Below are positions 11,538 to 22,430 of a stretch of DNA of 64,000 nucleotides, piece after piece (positions within the stretch are counted from its first letter, which is position 1; the number at the start of each line of letters is the position of its first letter). This stretch comes from Irpex lacteus (lineage: Eukaryota; Basidiomycota; Agaricomycetes; Polyporales; Irpicaceae). The stretch lies in assembly GCA_001986395.2 (NCBI GenBank), contig MQVO02000001.1, forward strand, positions 868,001 through 932,000, read 5' to 3'. Position numbers and translations under genes: made by a program. The notes under the pieces are model-generated. The model did no database searches, was not told where the DNA came from, and saw only the letters and a list, made by a program, of their open reading frames with translations.

Positions 11538-12488
11538 CTACTCAGTGTCGAAGACGAGGGCCCTGATCTCGATGGACTCTCTGTGGGGTGCCTCAGGAGG
11601 GGACGTAGAGTCAATGAAGGCGGAGTGAGGAGTCAATCTGGCCTTGGTCTCGTCTGAGTCGTAGCACTTGATGAGGGTCACCTCATCAGGCTTCTGGTCG
11701 GAGAGGTAGTACCACCGATTGTTGGGATTGTACTTAACTTGGTACACGCCTAAAAGATCGAGGTGTCAGGTAAGAATATATTTAATGAGCTCGAGATACT
11801 TACTTCCTTCTCGGTCAGGATAGATAATGCGGCTGACGACAAGATCCCTTGGGTCGAGGTAACGCCAGTCAGCCAATGCAAGAGGCTTGTGAGCGACGGG
11901 GTGCCCGATAGGCCGCCATACGTTGATGATACGGACGCGTCCCTTCAGGAGACGTTCAGCGTCTTCGCCAAGATGGCGGTAGACACGCTGGACACTGGCC
12001 TCGTAGGTCTGGGAGACGTGCACTTGTCCCACTGGGCCACGCAATTGTGCAGCGTTGTCAGAGGGCTTGCGACTGTTTAAGCGTTGCAGGTCAGAGTTTG
12101 ATTTAAATGTGTGGAAAATTGTGTGAGGTACTTACAGAATGGTGTGGTCAAATATAAAAATCCTCTTCGCGCCGACTTCCTTCTTCAACAGCTCTTCTAC
12201 CTCCTTGTAATACACACTCGTGATCCTACCCTCGTCCGTAAAGTCCTTCTCGACACTCTCGTGCTTCAAGTACTGGAAGCCAGACGTGTCGAGGCCGATT
12301 CCGTACTCTTCCTCCTTGCCACGGACATCGTGGACAACGGCCGGTTTCGGGTCCTTTCCGACGTTACCTTGGCGTTGACCCTCAGGGGCTTTGTAAGTGT
12401 ACTGGAAAGGTGGTTCGTCGTCGATCGGAGCGAAGTAGTTGAGGGTGGTCTGAACGTCGCGAGGAGAGAGGACGGCAGCAGCAGCCAT
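11538..12488 (-). CDS. AsaB/CmcJ-like non-heme iron oxygenase, copy 1 (HxS variant)
   Basis: Three exons: 12488-12136, 12072-11804 and 11749-11538 (277 aa). The family (AsaB of aspergillic acid biosynthesis, CmcJ-type methoxylase-related proteins) comprises putative Fe(II)-dependent hydroxylases or desaturases in secondary metabolism. Family landmarks are NYFAPIDDEPPF, VHDVRGKE, RIINVWRPIGHPVAHKPLA, RWYYLSDQKPDEVTLIKCYD and LTPHSAF ... PHRESIEIRALVFD. The expected metal-binding motif HxDQTYEAS reads H136-V137-S138 here (Ser codon 12014-12012), whereas the paralogue at 47939-48910 keeps H-I-D. The downstream His (TPHSAF) and Arg (RESIEIR) remain. Gene structure and intron phases equal those of the paralogue, apart from four codons missing at the start of exon 2. 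Substrate unknown. Confidence 0.85.
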
Positions 12489-12554
12489 GTCGAATTAAGT
12501 TTCGTTGGAATCTATTTGGGAATGATGGGACTGCCTTCGTGGTACCTCTTGGTA

Positions 12555-12560
12555 CTTATA
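12555..12560 (-). promoter_or_regulatory. TATA-like element of AsaB-like copy 1
   Basis: The minus strand reads TATAAG about 70 bp upstream of the start codon. The paralogue has TATATAAG at a similar place, followed in both by ACCAAGAGG or a near match. Confidence 0.5.
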
Positions 12561-12770
12561 CAGAAGAGATACATTGTGAGCTTACTCAGCTTGACAAGTG
12601 TTCCAACATTTGGCAGTGACTTGGCATAACATCATTTAGTAGGGAGATGAGCACTACAGCTCCTTCAACTTCAAGTTCCCGCCTGTAGATGGAGTTGAGC
12701 CCGCGCCGTAGCTCGTGACTAGACGTCAAGTCAACAGCATCGACGTATCAAGCACATCCATTCCAGATGC

Positions 12771-12990
12771 TCAGACGCGATGTATTCCTGTAAATGGCGT
12801 AAGTGGCTCAGTTCAGGCTTAGTAACACAAAAGTCTTACAAATGTGCATACCTCGCGCCGTACTGTCATTGCAACAACCTCGGAGGATATGTTCTCTGTA
12901 GTTTTCCTTCAGTAAAATGAACGCCTTGAACATGTCGGCCTTCGAGCTGTCGGTCTTATTCGTGAAGTTGCCCGCTCTCCTCGCAGAACA
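12771..12990 (-). pseudogene. Possible gene relic in the AsaB-like flank
   Basis: On the minus strand, a coding-like stretch (about 12990-12852, including KADMFKAFILLKENYREHIL) is followed by an intron-like gap 12851-12788 (GT...AG, with a CTAAGCC-like branch site). A short closing exon then ends in TGA at 12771. The homologous block upstream of copy 2 has the same splice-like layout but an in-frame stop at 47493-47495. The protein family is not recognised. It could be the tail of a gene duplicated with the module and now decaying, or chance. Confidence 0.3.
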
Positions 12991-13130
12991 AGTTGCTTGA
13001 CAGACTCTACAATATTCGCAGGCCTGATGCTACACTGGCAGTAGACTCATAGAACGCCCCTATCCTCGTACCTTACACTGTAAGACAGCAGCTTCTTCCT
13101 GCAGCTACCGACAGCAATGAGCATCCAGTT

Positions 13131-13612
13131 CTGTAGTTCAATAACTTGAATGACATCGATGGATCACTGTGTCGTGTTCACATTCGTATCTGTCGTGTGG
13201 AATCAAGTTCGTCAGGATAATTGTACCATGGCTACGACGCATTACTTGCAAGGAGAAAGAATACTTACCTAGTTGATCTGCATCATCGGCCACTTCCAAA
13301 GTGGAAGCAGAACAAGATGCATATTCAAGTTCATGATATATACCGTGACTAGTTGAACTGACTCGTATTAAGCGCCCAGTGCATGCGACCACCCAGTGAG
13401 CCGGCCAAGTACGTCTCCTTTTAAGTAGAGACTACCACTTGAACTATGTATATATAGTTCTTGTCAAGTAGACTCCACTCAATACAACTCAACTCTCTAC
13501 GCCGCACAGGATTACTCGGAAATACAAAGCAAATACAGTATAATAATCAAAGTGGCTACAATGACACGTACAATACATGACATACAAGAAACCCGACACA
13601 AAGCAAAATCTT
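13131..13612. other. Intergenic, no gene seen
   Basis: Contains a near-perfect inverted repeat, gaactatgtatatatagttc, at 13441-13460. No coding signal. Confidence 0.4.
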
Positions 13613-16600
13613 CTAATCATCCTCGGCATCCGTTTGTGTAGCCTTTCTGCGAGGTGCTAAAGTAACGAAAGTTAACTTCGTGTACAAAACCAGTACAAAG
13701 ATGACAGTGGTAACTCACGTCTTCGGGCAGCGCGCCTCTTCGCAGCGGCCTTCTTGCCTTCCACTCGTTTCTCCAACGCTTGATCTTCTTTACCTTGCTG
13801 CTTGTGCTCCTCGAGAATCTATACCAGAATGAGAATGACACACAGACACTCAAAATTTGCTGTACGTACAGCCTCAAATTCATTGAGCTCGGCATCAGGC
13901 TTGTTCTGCGTTTTACTCGTGCGTGCCTAACATTATGCATAAGCAACCGCTTATTAATGCATACGAGGAACGTACCTTAGCCAGAATCTCCTGGAAGCGG
14001 TTGTACACTTCCTCCTCGTGGAGCTTGTCACGGTAGAACTGAAGGCCCTCGATGAGCTTCTTCACCGACCGTTCCGACTTGAACGGTAACAAAGACAGGC
14101 AATACGCGATATCTCGCCACTGTCGAGGCTCTTCTGCGAGTCTGAACCTCTGGCACAACTTCTCGACGATGTTCTCCGCTTGCTTCTCCTTCTCGATGAA
14201 TGTGAAAACGTATTTCATGATGCTTTGGAAGGTCTCTTCGTCCACCGCATGGGCTCCTACCGACAAGTGACTGATAACTGCAATGGCGATAACATGAGTC
14301 ATCGTAGAAAAGCATAAGTGCAAAGCAATGGAGTTCTTACCATCCGGAAGATTGTTGTAGATAGCGTTATCCTTCGTCGCCAGCTCAGAGAAGAACAACC
14401 TCGCCAGATCCGCGATCCTCTGGTCCGGGTCCTCGATACACTTCGCCATCTCGCCCAACTGACCCTTGACCTTGATCATACCGTTCAGAATCAAATGCGT
14501 CAACACCATGAGCGTGTTCTTCTTCACGACGATGTCCTTGTCAGACAGCCCCCTGTACAGCTCGCTGCTGTTCTCGTCGATAATTGTGCTGAACGAAACA
14601 GCCACGTCTCCGAGCGCGATGACGATGTTGCTTCGGATGCTCGCGTCCTTCGAAGACTTGAGGATCCGGAAGAGCAGGTCGTGGTGTTTGTCGCAGAATT
14701 GGGAGCTGACGCAGAGGAATTTGCTGAAAGCGAGTGTAGCCGCTGCGCGGAGGGTTCGATTCTTGAGGCACGTTTAATTCAGCTAGTTCGTCAGATTAGT
14801 AGGACTGTACGCACCTTGTATTTCCCTGGATTGCCACATATGTGAATCAGCATCGGGCCAAAGACCGTGAGAAGCGAGTGTTCGCCATAGAGCAGTTCAG
14901 TCTCTCGCATAGCTGCAACGCGCTCGCCAATTTCGTCCTCAGCATTCCCAGCAACCTGATCGAGCTCCTCTCCTTGGTCCTTCGCCTGCTTCCCATCGTT
15001 GCGACCCTTTGCCGCCTTCTCAGCTTCAATTGATATAGGTAGTCAGATCATCGGTATCAGCGGTGCGAGGAAGAGACCTACCGGCTTCTCTCTCAGCCTT
15101 TTGTCTCTTCCACTCACGCTCCACCAGCTCAAGGAAGACGATATGCTTGATAGCCACATGTCCTACAACGAAAAGGAGCTGCGCAAGTGCAAACGCATCT
15201 CCAACGTTCTTATCGCCCTGTCCCTGTGAGCTAGCCGGCTCTTCATTCGCAGGAGCGGGAGCGTCCTCATCCATAGCTTCCGGATCCCGCTCAGGCTGAG
15301 GTGCAGGGGGTTCAGCGTCCTCCTTCTCGGGATCAAACGCCTTCTTCGCCAAGTTCTTGATGAGCCGATCGCAGAATAAATCTGGACGCTCGGCGAGGGC
15401 GTAGACGGTGTTGATGGCTTGTTCGGCCATGGAGAACCAGTCTTTGTGTCGGCATTTGCGTTCGAGGGCTTCTTGGAGCTTCTTGAATAGTGGGTTGTCC
15501 ATCTCTAGACGGATGTTCTTGTCCAAGAGAGAGCCTGCGTGTGTGAATATGTTAGCTCCAAAAGTGAGAGTGAATAGGTGATAGACAAACCTTTCACTTT
15601 CTTTGCGCTCCCGCTCAGCCTCTGTAGCGCAACACAAGTATACCGTGCCAGCGTAAGATCAGCCTACGTCACGAATACATGCATCAGTATACACTCGTGT
15701 ATCGCCTCTATATTCACAGCACTTTACCTGACCCAACTTCCCGAGCCCGATCCTCATGAGCACGTCGGCTCTATCTGCAACGACGCTCCTACGAGCCAAG
15801 GCAAGCATACCCAAGATAATCACCGCGCCTCGTCGTTGCGCTCTTGGAAGTGGTCTTTCGGATGCTGCAAATTTCAATGTTGTCAGTTATAAGCTCGGTT
15901 AGAGTGGTTGTACGGTTTCTGAGGTACGCACAATAAACCTGCCACAGCTTCCCAATGACATCCGGATGCACCTGGTCATCTTCCATCATAATCCGCATCA
16001 TCTCCTCTAAGCTCGTAAGTTCAGCGAGTGACGCATCGTACGTGAGCCTATCCATCAACGCAATGAGTTTATTCAAACCCAAATCATATAATAAGAAGGC
16101 GAAGGAAAACGCACTCGATCATGTTCTTAGCGATGCGATTCACCTGCTGCTTCGGCTCCATCCCAGGAACAGCATCGAAATAAAGATTACGATAGCACTC
16201 CAGCAGACGCGGTCGGATGCCCTTCAATTCCTTGCCGTCTTCGGACGTGGAGGAGTTATCCTTTGACCAGATGAGATGTAGCATCTTCTTGATTCCCGCC
16301 TACAACCACAAACCGTCAGCCTCGTCTACCCCACCAGACCCCTCGCGAAGTGAAGATATATGAAGAAACACACCTCAGCTCCGTCAAACTGATACTCATG
16401 TATAACCCTAAAAAACTCCATCCCCTCCAACACCTCCGCCTTACTATTAGACGCCAACAAATCCTCCACGATCTTCATCCCGCCCTCGATCTGCCGTATA
16501 AAGTTCAAGCACTCTGCGTAGTATCGTCTTTTCAGACGCATCTGCTGGATCTGCCCGTCTTGGAGGGCGGCGGCGACGGCTTCGTTTTGTAGGGCTTCGA

Positions 16601-18526
16601 GGTTTAGCTCGGATTTGCGCGGTTTCTTCTTCTTTTTGGGCTTCTTGGGTTGGGAGGAGCCTTCGCCGTTTTCTGAGTCGCCGTCTTCCATGGTGACGTC
16701 CTCGGAATCTGCTTCTGCGTCTTCTTGGGAAGCGTCCTCCTCTTCATCATCGACATCCATAGAATCGTCGTCGGCTTTCTTCGCACTGCAAACGCCGTTA
16801 TACAACAAGGGCACTTGCAATTATGATAAACTTATAACGCACCGTTTCTTTCCCTTCTTCCGCTTTGAAGGGCCCGCCTCGCCATCCTCTCCCTCCTCAC
16901 CTCCCTCCTCACCTTCGTCTTCCTCCTCGTCCCCTTCCTCCCCTTTCTCACTCGCGTCATCCCCACTCCCCTCCCCCTCAGCCCTCTCAACCGCCTTCCC
17001 AATAACATCCTCCACCTTCTTCAACTCTCTACAAGTCTCCTGATACCTCTCCTCCCACTCCTGCAAGCTCAACAACCCACCGTGTATCAGCCCATACGGA
17101 TGCGTCACAATTAGCTGCACGAGCAGCTGCACCGCGCTCTTCCGCACCGTCGCCGTCTTATCCTCCAGCGAGTCCACCGCGGCCTTCGTGATCGCCAATC
17201 GCTGTTTCGGGAACTTGACGGGCAGGTCGCACAGCTTGGCGAGCGTGGAGAGGACTTTGGTGCGGACGTAGGAGGAGAGGTCGAGTACGCGCTCGAGGAG
17301 GAGCTCGTAAAGCCCGTTCAGCTGCTTCTTTGCTTGGGAGGCGTCGACTTCTTCGGAGGTGGCGATTTCGCGGATGAGTTGGCCGATGACTTCGACGATG
17401 GCGATACGCATTGGGTAGGCCTTTTAGTACGGTTAGTGGTAGAAACGGTATAGCATATACATGTATAGACGTGCCTCAGAGTCCAGATGCGCCAAAAGCA
17501 GACTGATCTGCTTCAACACAGCACGAGGTAGGAGCTCAGCTAGTTTGACTAAGAACCGCGAGAAATGTCTCGGGCCCTTCGTATCCTGCGCGCTGAACGA
17601 CTTCGCCGCGATGTCGCGGAGCAAGTCGTCGCATAGCTGGGTATGGTCGTATTGGCTTGCGAGTGCAAACAGTAGTTCTGCCATGTATTCTGAGAGATGG
17701 TCGTAGTATTGTAGGTTCTGCATGATGGAGATTTGCGCGGAGACTCCGTGTCCGTGGTGTTTTACGGCGAGGGAGATGGTCTTGTAGACTCCAAGTCGGA
17801 CAGCTTCGATCTTCATGTAACCTTCGTTCTCTGTGATTCGGTATATTGGTGTTGTGATGCAGCTATACGGGAACGTGAATACCAGAATTGGAATATTACA
17901 AGTGGGCGTCCTTACCTGATGAACGTATCCCTCTCTCCTGTAGTCACCCAAATTCTCTGCGTCTTGATCTTAAACACCTTCGCAATTAACCCCAAGATGT
18001 TAGGAATATGTTCCTGCCATGACCACTGCTCCACTCGTCTGGCAGCAGCACTCCTAGCTGCCGCCGTCTTTCCGCCTCTGCCTCTCCTCCCCTTCGTCGC
18101 AACAACAGGTACATCCTCGTCTCCGCCATACTTGACTCTCTCCGCAGCCAGCACAAACATATGGAGCAGAAACGCATACATCTCGAGCACCATTTTTCGA
18201 GAAGCGAGGGCCTGCTCGTCTTCGTCTGCAGAGTCGCGTAGAGTTGCGTCCACTTGGGCTTGGAAGCCTGAGGAGATCGAGTCGAGTACTTTGCTCATGG
18301 TCGTTCCTTGTAGCTTGTCCGCGTATTTCAGTAGACTTCTGTATGAATCAAAGACGTTGGGGTCGGCTATGGCGTCCGAGGACTCTGCAACGGCTTCGAC
18401 TGCTTGTTCGAGGACCATTGCCACTGTGCGACCGTCCATGGATGGGATGTCATGTTCGTTGGGTATTTCGTAGGTCGATAAATCTTGGAGACCTTGAATC
18501 TCCTCCTGCAGTTCAAAGCTCTCCAT
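13613..18526 (-). CDS. CND1: Condensin complex subunit 1 (CND1/YCS4/CAP-D2)
   Basis: Fifteen exons: 18526-17916, 17862-17475, 17420-16843, 16785-16374, 16299-16115, 16047-15932, 15864-15728, 15663-15591, 15534-15082, 15023-14815, 14761-14341, 14277-13976, 13926-13870, 13818-13719, 13656-13613 (1361 aa). This HEAT-repeat subunit of condensin is needed for mitotic chromosome compaction. Recognised blocks are AYPMRIAIVEVIGQLIREIA, LTSLEEMMRIMMEDDQVHPD, RTLRAAATLAFSKFLCVSSQ, KNTLMVLTHLILNGMIKVKG and ADLARLFFSELATKDNAIYN, the last two being diagnostic. A long Glu/Asp- and Lys-rich linker lies around residues 490-590, and the tail is basic. Intron 2 (17474-17421) begins GC rather than GT; only this join gives DSE-AYPMR in frame. 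Head-to-head with RPB10, about 190 bp apart. Confidence 0.94.
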
Positions 18527-18718
18527 GCTGCAGGTGGAGAGCTCGAGGAAACAAAGAACTTGGTCAAGAGCAAAACAGCAACGAGCAACGCCAGACGCAG
18601 CACGAACGCGGTTGTGATCACGTGGATCGCGTCTTCACGTGCTTAATTGCCTTTTCGAGCAATAAATCTGCTCGTCTGCTGCCGCCCATCCTGAGTGCTT
18701 TTGACCGCCACCGTCATC

Positions 18719-19135
18719 ATGGTAAGCAAGCCTCAATCGTTTTCGCTATCATTCTCACTGAATTGTATCGAATAGATTATCCCTGTGCGCTGTTTCTCTT
18801 GTGGCAAGGTTGTTGGAGACAAATGGGTCGAGTATGTCCAGATGATCAAGGACATGCCAGAAGGGTGCGTGCCACATTCTCCTTACTCTATTGAATCATT
18901 CTTGCTGACAATAATCCCACAATAGTGACGCTCTCAACGCCCTTCAGCTAAAACGCTACTGCTGCCGACGTATGGTGCTCACCCACGTCGACCTGATCGA
19001 AAAGTTGTTGCAGTACAACCGTATGCCCCGTCCTCTACGCTGTGGATTGTATCTGCTTACTGAATACGAACATCTCTAGCTAACGACCGACCCAAGAACA
19101 AACGGGCACAAGATGAGGAGGCTATGGGCGAATAG
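18719..19135 (+). CDS. RPB10: RNA polymerases I/II/III subunit RPABC5
   Basis: Four exons: 18719-18721, 18776-18864, 18926-19020 and 19080-19135 (80 aa). It is a common subunit of all three nuclear RNA polymerases and binds one zinc ion. The N-terminus [12 protein letters not shown] supplies the CxxC pair, and [20 protein letters not shown] supplies the CC pair; KWVEYVQ and YNPNDRP are also typical. Exon 1 consists of the ATG alone, fused to ATT ATC CCT in exon 2. The tail ([12 protein letters not shown]) is longer than in yeast. Confidence 0.95.
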
Positions 19136-19712
19136 ATGACGTCCAGTGTGTTATGTTGTACTTTCTCAACTTCGGATGTCTCTACTGACTTTGTTGTAGT
19201 GTACGAGACCATAGCCAATAGATGCATTCCACATAGTCCGAGAGGGAATCCAGCCTATTCATCTTCTGAGCGAACTATAGGCGCTCTTTCGACTCCTTCG
19301 CACCAAACGGATGGTCCATTGTGGATCCGAAAGAGTGATTACCAAACACTATACATGCCTTATTCCAGGTATATCTCAACTATAGAAGTATGGAGGTCTA
19401 GCAACTCCCAGACGTGCTGCTGATCAGTAGCAGTGGGTTTCAGCGTGTAATGCATCTGTTTCCACCCAACAGAACAGTAACGAAATGCGAACATACACGA
19501 AAGGTACAGTATGTCTGAGCTGTTTTCCAATTCGGACACGCATGTTACAGAACCGAATCTTACGAAGAGACCAGTCACCCCGGCATACCTTTCGGACGAA
19601 GCCCTCACGCTAGACAACGATGTTCATGGCTGAACAGAATGAATAAGGGTGTCGAGTAAGATCTACACATTCCGTGCTACACTAAATGTGTTGTACTACA
19701 TATCACTTACGC
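19136..19712. other. Convergent 3' region
   Basis: About 580 bp between RPB10 and OMT1 stop codons. No supportable gene. Confidence 0.45.
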
Positions 19713-21737
19713 TTACGCAGGAACGCCAATCATCTTGATATCGTGGAAGTTAAACCCTTCAGCATGTACCCTCACGAGCTTCCACCCACTCCGCTCAAAG
19801 ATATTCGCAAACTCCGGGATAGTGCGCTCATGGCCGTTCAGCCCGACCAACATCTGCAACATTCGCCCACCATAGTCATTAGTAAGGGTCCGTCGAATAT
19901 CGGACTAAGGGAGCTTCTGGGGGTAGAGGCACACTTACCGCGATGTCAGCCAAGTACGTCATGATCCCACCCGCTCCAAAGTTGGGCAGCAGAGGCGGAG
20001 GCGCAGTAGGTCGGATATTGGAAGCACCTGGGATGTCCAGAGCTGGGCCCGAGCCTGAGTCGGCGCAAGCATAGGGTATAACGTTGTCGATGACGATCAG
20101 CTGCGTGGTGGGAGTAGCGGCTGCACGCAGATGGCTGAGGAACTTGACGCAGTAGTCGTCTGACCAGTCGTGAGATATGGCACGGAGGAAGAAGACGGCT
20201 GCGTCGCGGACAGGCTGTGGCTTGAAGATGTCATGCACTATGAGTGGTGGGCGACCATCAATCAGTATTTAGTCTCTGTCCTCTTGTGAGTACAGCGCAC
20301 TAACCTTGTAGCTGAACACGGCCAGAGGACACAGCCCCCGGGAGTTCTGCTTCCCAAAACTATGTGTAAGATACTGATCAGCTACAGACACGCGAGATGG
20401 ACGCATAAGAGGAAGCACCTTGGGAGCATCGTTCTCGATGACAGGAGCTCTATCTTGGACGATGAACTTGAGATGATCGAACTCCTTCGCAAGGAACACT
20501 GTCTGCGTCCCGACGCCACCTGCGACATCCACAACGACAGAGCCCTTGGGTAACGACTTCCAGTCAAAGCCTACGTGCGCAGTTCGTGATCTTCAGTTTC
20601 GTACCGTAGCAATCAATATAGACTGAACAGCTGTGTACGTACCTTTGGTAATGACACCCGGACTGCCAATCCTGTTCCCAGCATGCATGCCAGTGGCAAA
20701 CCGCTTACTCTGATACGCCTGTTCCGGCTGACTGAGCCATTCAAAATACGGGAGGTCCGTCTTCTGCGCGATGTTGAAGGCGGATTCGTTGGGTTCGCCG
20801 GAGTGCGTGAGCTTCGGGTCGAATATGACGTCGGCGAAGTGGGCATAGTTGAGCAAATCATCGGTGGTACTGTTCAGGGGCCATCGAGGATTTGATATAA
20901 GTGGACGTGACAACGAGGGATAAATTGGCTTACATCTGCTCTATCAAAGCAGTTGCACTTTGGGTGCCGTCGTACTTTGCTTGAGGGCTAAATAATAAGT
21001 ATAATCGTTCAATAACGACAACAGCCCGTAGCTTAAGAAACGTACTCAGCAAGAATATCCTTCACACTCTTGCCGGTATCTAGACCTGACGAAATGCGGT
21101 TATTTGCAAAAGTGTCCGGTGCCACCTCTTTGAAGATATGACTCGTTGCAAGAAGGCGCAAAATATGTGCTTAAACACCATGACACTATGGGTCAAAAGC
21201 TGTAATAAATTATGTTATAAGTAAACAAGCTTACCCAGCTTCTCTGCGTTGATCCCTGTGTGCTTCGCAATATCCTTCGCATGGAGGCCCTACATGATCG
21301 TTGGTCAGTGAGGTATCGTCCAGTGGCTATTCAGCGTACCTTAGGGCCAGCCTCGCTCAAGATCTCAGGTACATGTGCCTTAACCGCAACACCAAGACTG
21401 GCCGGAACTGGAGACTGCCTCACACTGTTAGCAATAACAAACAGCGTACTCAGAGTGTCAGAATATGTACCGAGAAAGCCACGTTAGTGACCGCAAATAT
21501 GCCCGGACGAACCGCTGCCGCAAGTTGAGTTGTGGCAGCAACGATCAGACTTCCAGCCTTGAGAGCCTCCGGGGCGAAGAGGATTGACTCTGCTTGAGGA
21601 GTAGTCGGCTCGTTCAGGGGCGGGATGTCTTTCCCCTGAGTGATGCACACTTGCTCGAGCTGATCGACTCCGGCGTTGATCAGGTTGGCGAGCGCACGAA
21701 GCTCTTGCAGTCCGGGATAGGACGCCGTGGTCGACAT
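19713..21737 (-). CDS. SAM-dependent O-methyltransferase, copy 1 (OMT1)
   Basis: Ten exons: 21737-21471, 21414-21340, 21289-21235, 21169-21046, 20987-20934, 20869-20643, 20570-20419, 20359-20305, 20237-19939 and 19853-19713 (482 aa). It belongs to the plant COMT-like class of small-molecule O-methyltransferases. The SAM-binding motif VVVDVAGGVG follows FDWKSLPKGS near residue 269, and the catalytic-base motif SHDWSDDYC has His at residue 359. The N-terminal half is the all-helical dimerisation domain. Exons 2-8 and 10 have exactly the same lengths as in OMT2 and OMT3, which supports the model. It is closest to OMT2 (long identical stretches such as GLQELRALANLINAGVDQLE), with which it also shares 5' flank. 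Substrate unknown; probably an aromatic or other secondary metabolite. Confidence 0.9.
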
Positions 21738-22430
21738 CTAGAGCTGTACAATATGAGAGGAGGAATGTGAGTTGGAAATAGGCAAGCGAGAGATGACTCG
21801 TATGCTGGAGTAAAAACCACAGAGCACAAGCCTCCTTTATATCCGCTCTGTCCACACATTCATCGGCCCAGCTGTGGCACGGAGGAGTCATTTGCTTTAC
21901 TCCTACACAACGGTTGAGTTGCAGATTGCCCCAACCTGATCAATCTTATCTGATAAGCGAAATGAGCGAAGATATTTATGACAGACGCTTACGAGTTTCT
22001 ACTTACTCTGGCCGTTTTCACCGCATATGATGGTGCCACACGAAAGTTTGTATTGAGAGGATCGCAGTTGCAGTCACCATAGCATGCATGCACGTTCACT
22101 CGGCGTGCGGGCGAATACGGAAAAACGTACAATTCGTCTCCAGCAGGGTCGCTTAACTGCGCGAAAAAGTCACTGTTACTCAAACTAGCGTACGGCGACT
22201 TGGTGGACGGTCGGCCTTTGCTTGCGTACTGTCCATCCGCAACGTTGTGACACGTGCATATGAGGGGTGACATGCGACCAGCCTGATCCGAAGTCAGCCT
22301 GGACCATGCCTCCAAGCTATCTCCTATACGGAGTGGCCAAAATGTGATCGTAAGCGTCACGGCAGCTACTGTAGCTAGTCCATAATCGAATAGCACCCAC
22401 AATTGCGCCATATTTCTGTGAGCAGATGTG
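21738..22430 (-). repeat. Duplicated 5' flank of OMT1
   Basis: Read on the minus strand, this flank aligns with the plus-strand flank of OMT2 (51505-52487). Shared blocks include catctgctcacagaaatatg, gtaagcgtctgtcataaata and atcagataagattgatc, plus GTGCATGCATGCT against gtgcaagcatgct. The OMT2 flank has about 296 bp more, inserted in one place. The minus strand also holds one long open frame (22456-21989, starting near MAQLWVLFDYGLA) that is broken in the OMT2 copy, so it is probably not a gene. Confidence 0.8.
21836..21841 (-). promoter_or_regulatory. TATA-like element of OMT1
   Basis: TATAAA on the minus strand, about 100 bp before the start codon. Confidence 0.5.

Larger units (their letters stand above)
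12489..13130 (-). repeat. Duplicated 5' flank, AsaB-like copy 1
   Basis: Read on the minus strand, this flank matches the plus-strand flank of copy 2 (about 47340-47938) over several blocks, for example ACTTTTGTGTTACTAAGCC against acttttgggttactaagcc, and GTAGTGCTCATCTC in both. The duplication therefore included promoter sequence and more, not just the coding region. Edges are approximate because similarity fades beyond about 13100. Confidence 0.75.

Noticed and set aside
12111..12629. 172-codon plus-strand open frame across AsaB-like copy 1 (and 133-codon minus-strand frame over copy 2).
   Set aside because: Both are antisense shadows of the same coding exon in the two paralogues; the sense product is the recognisable family member.
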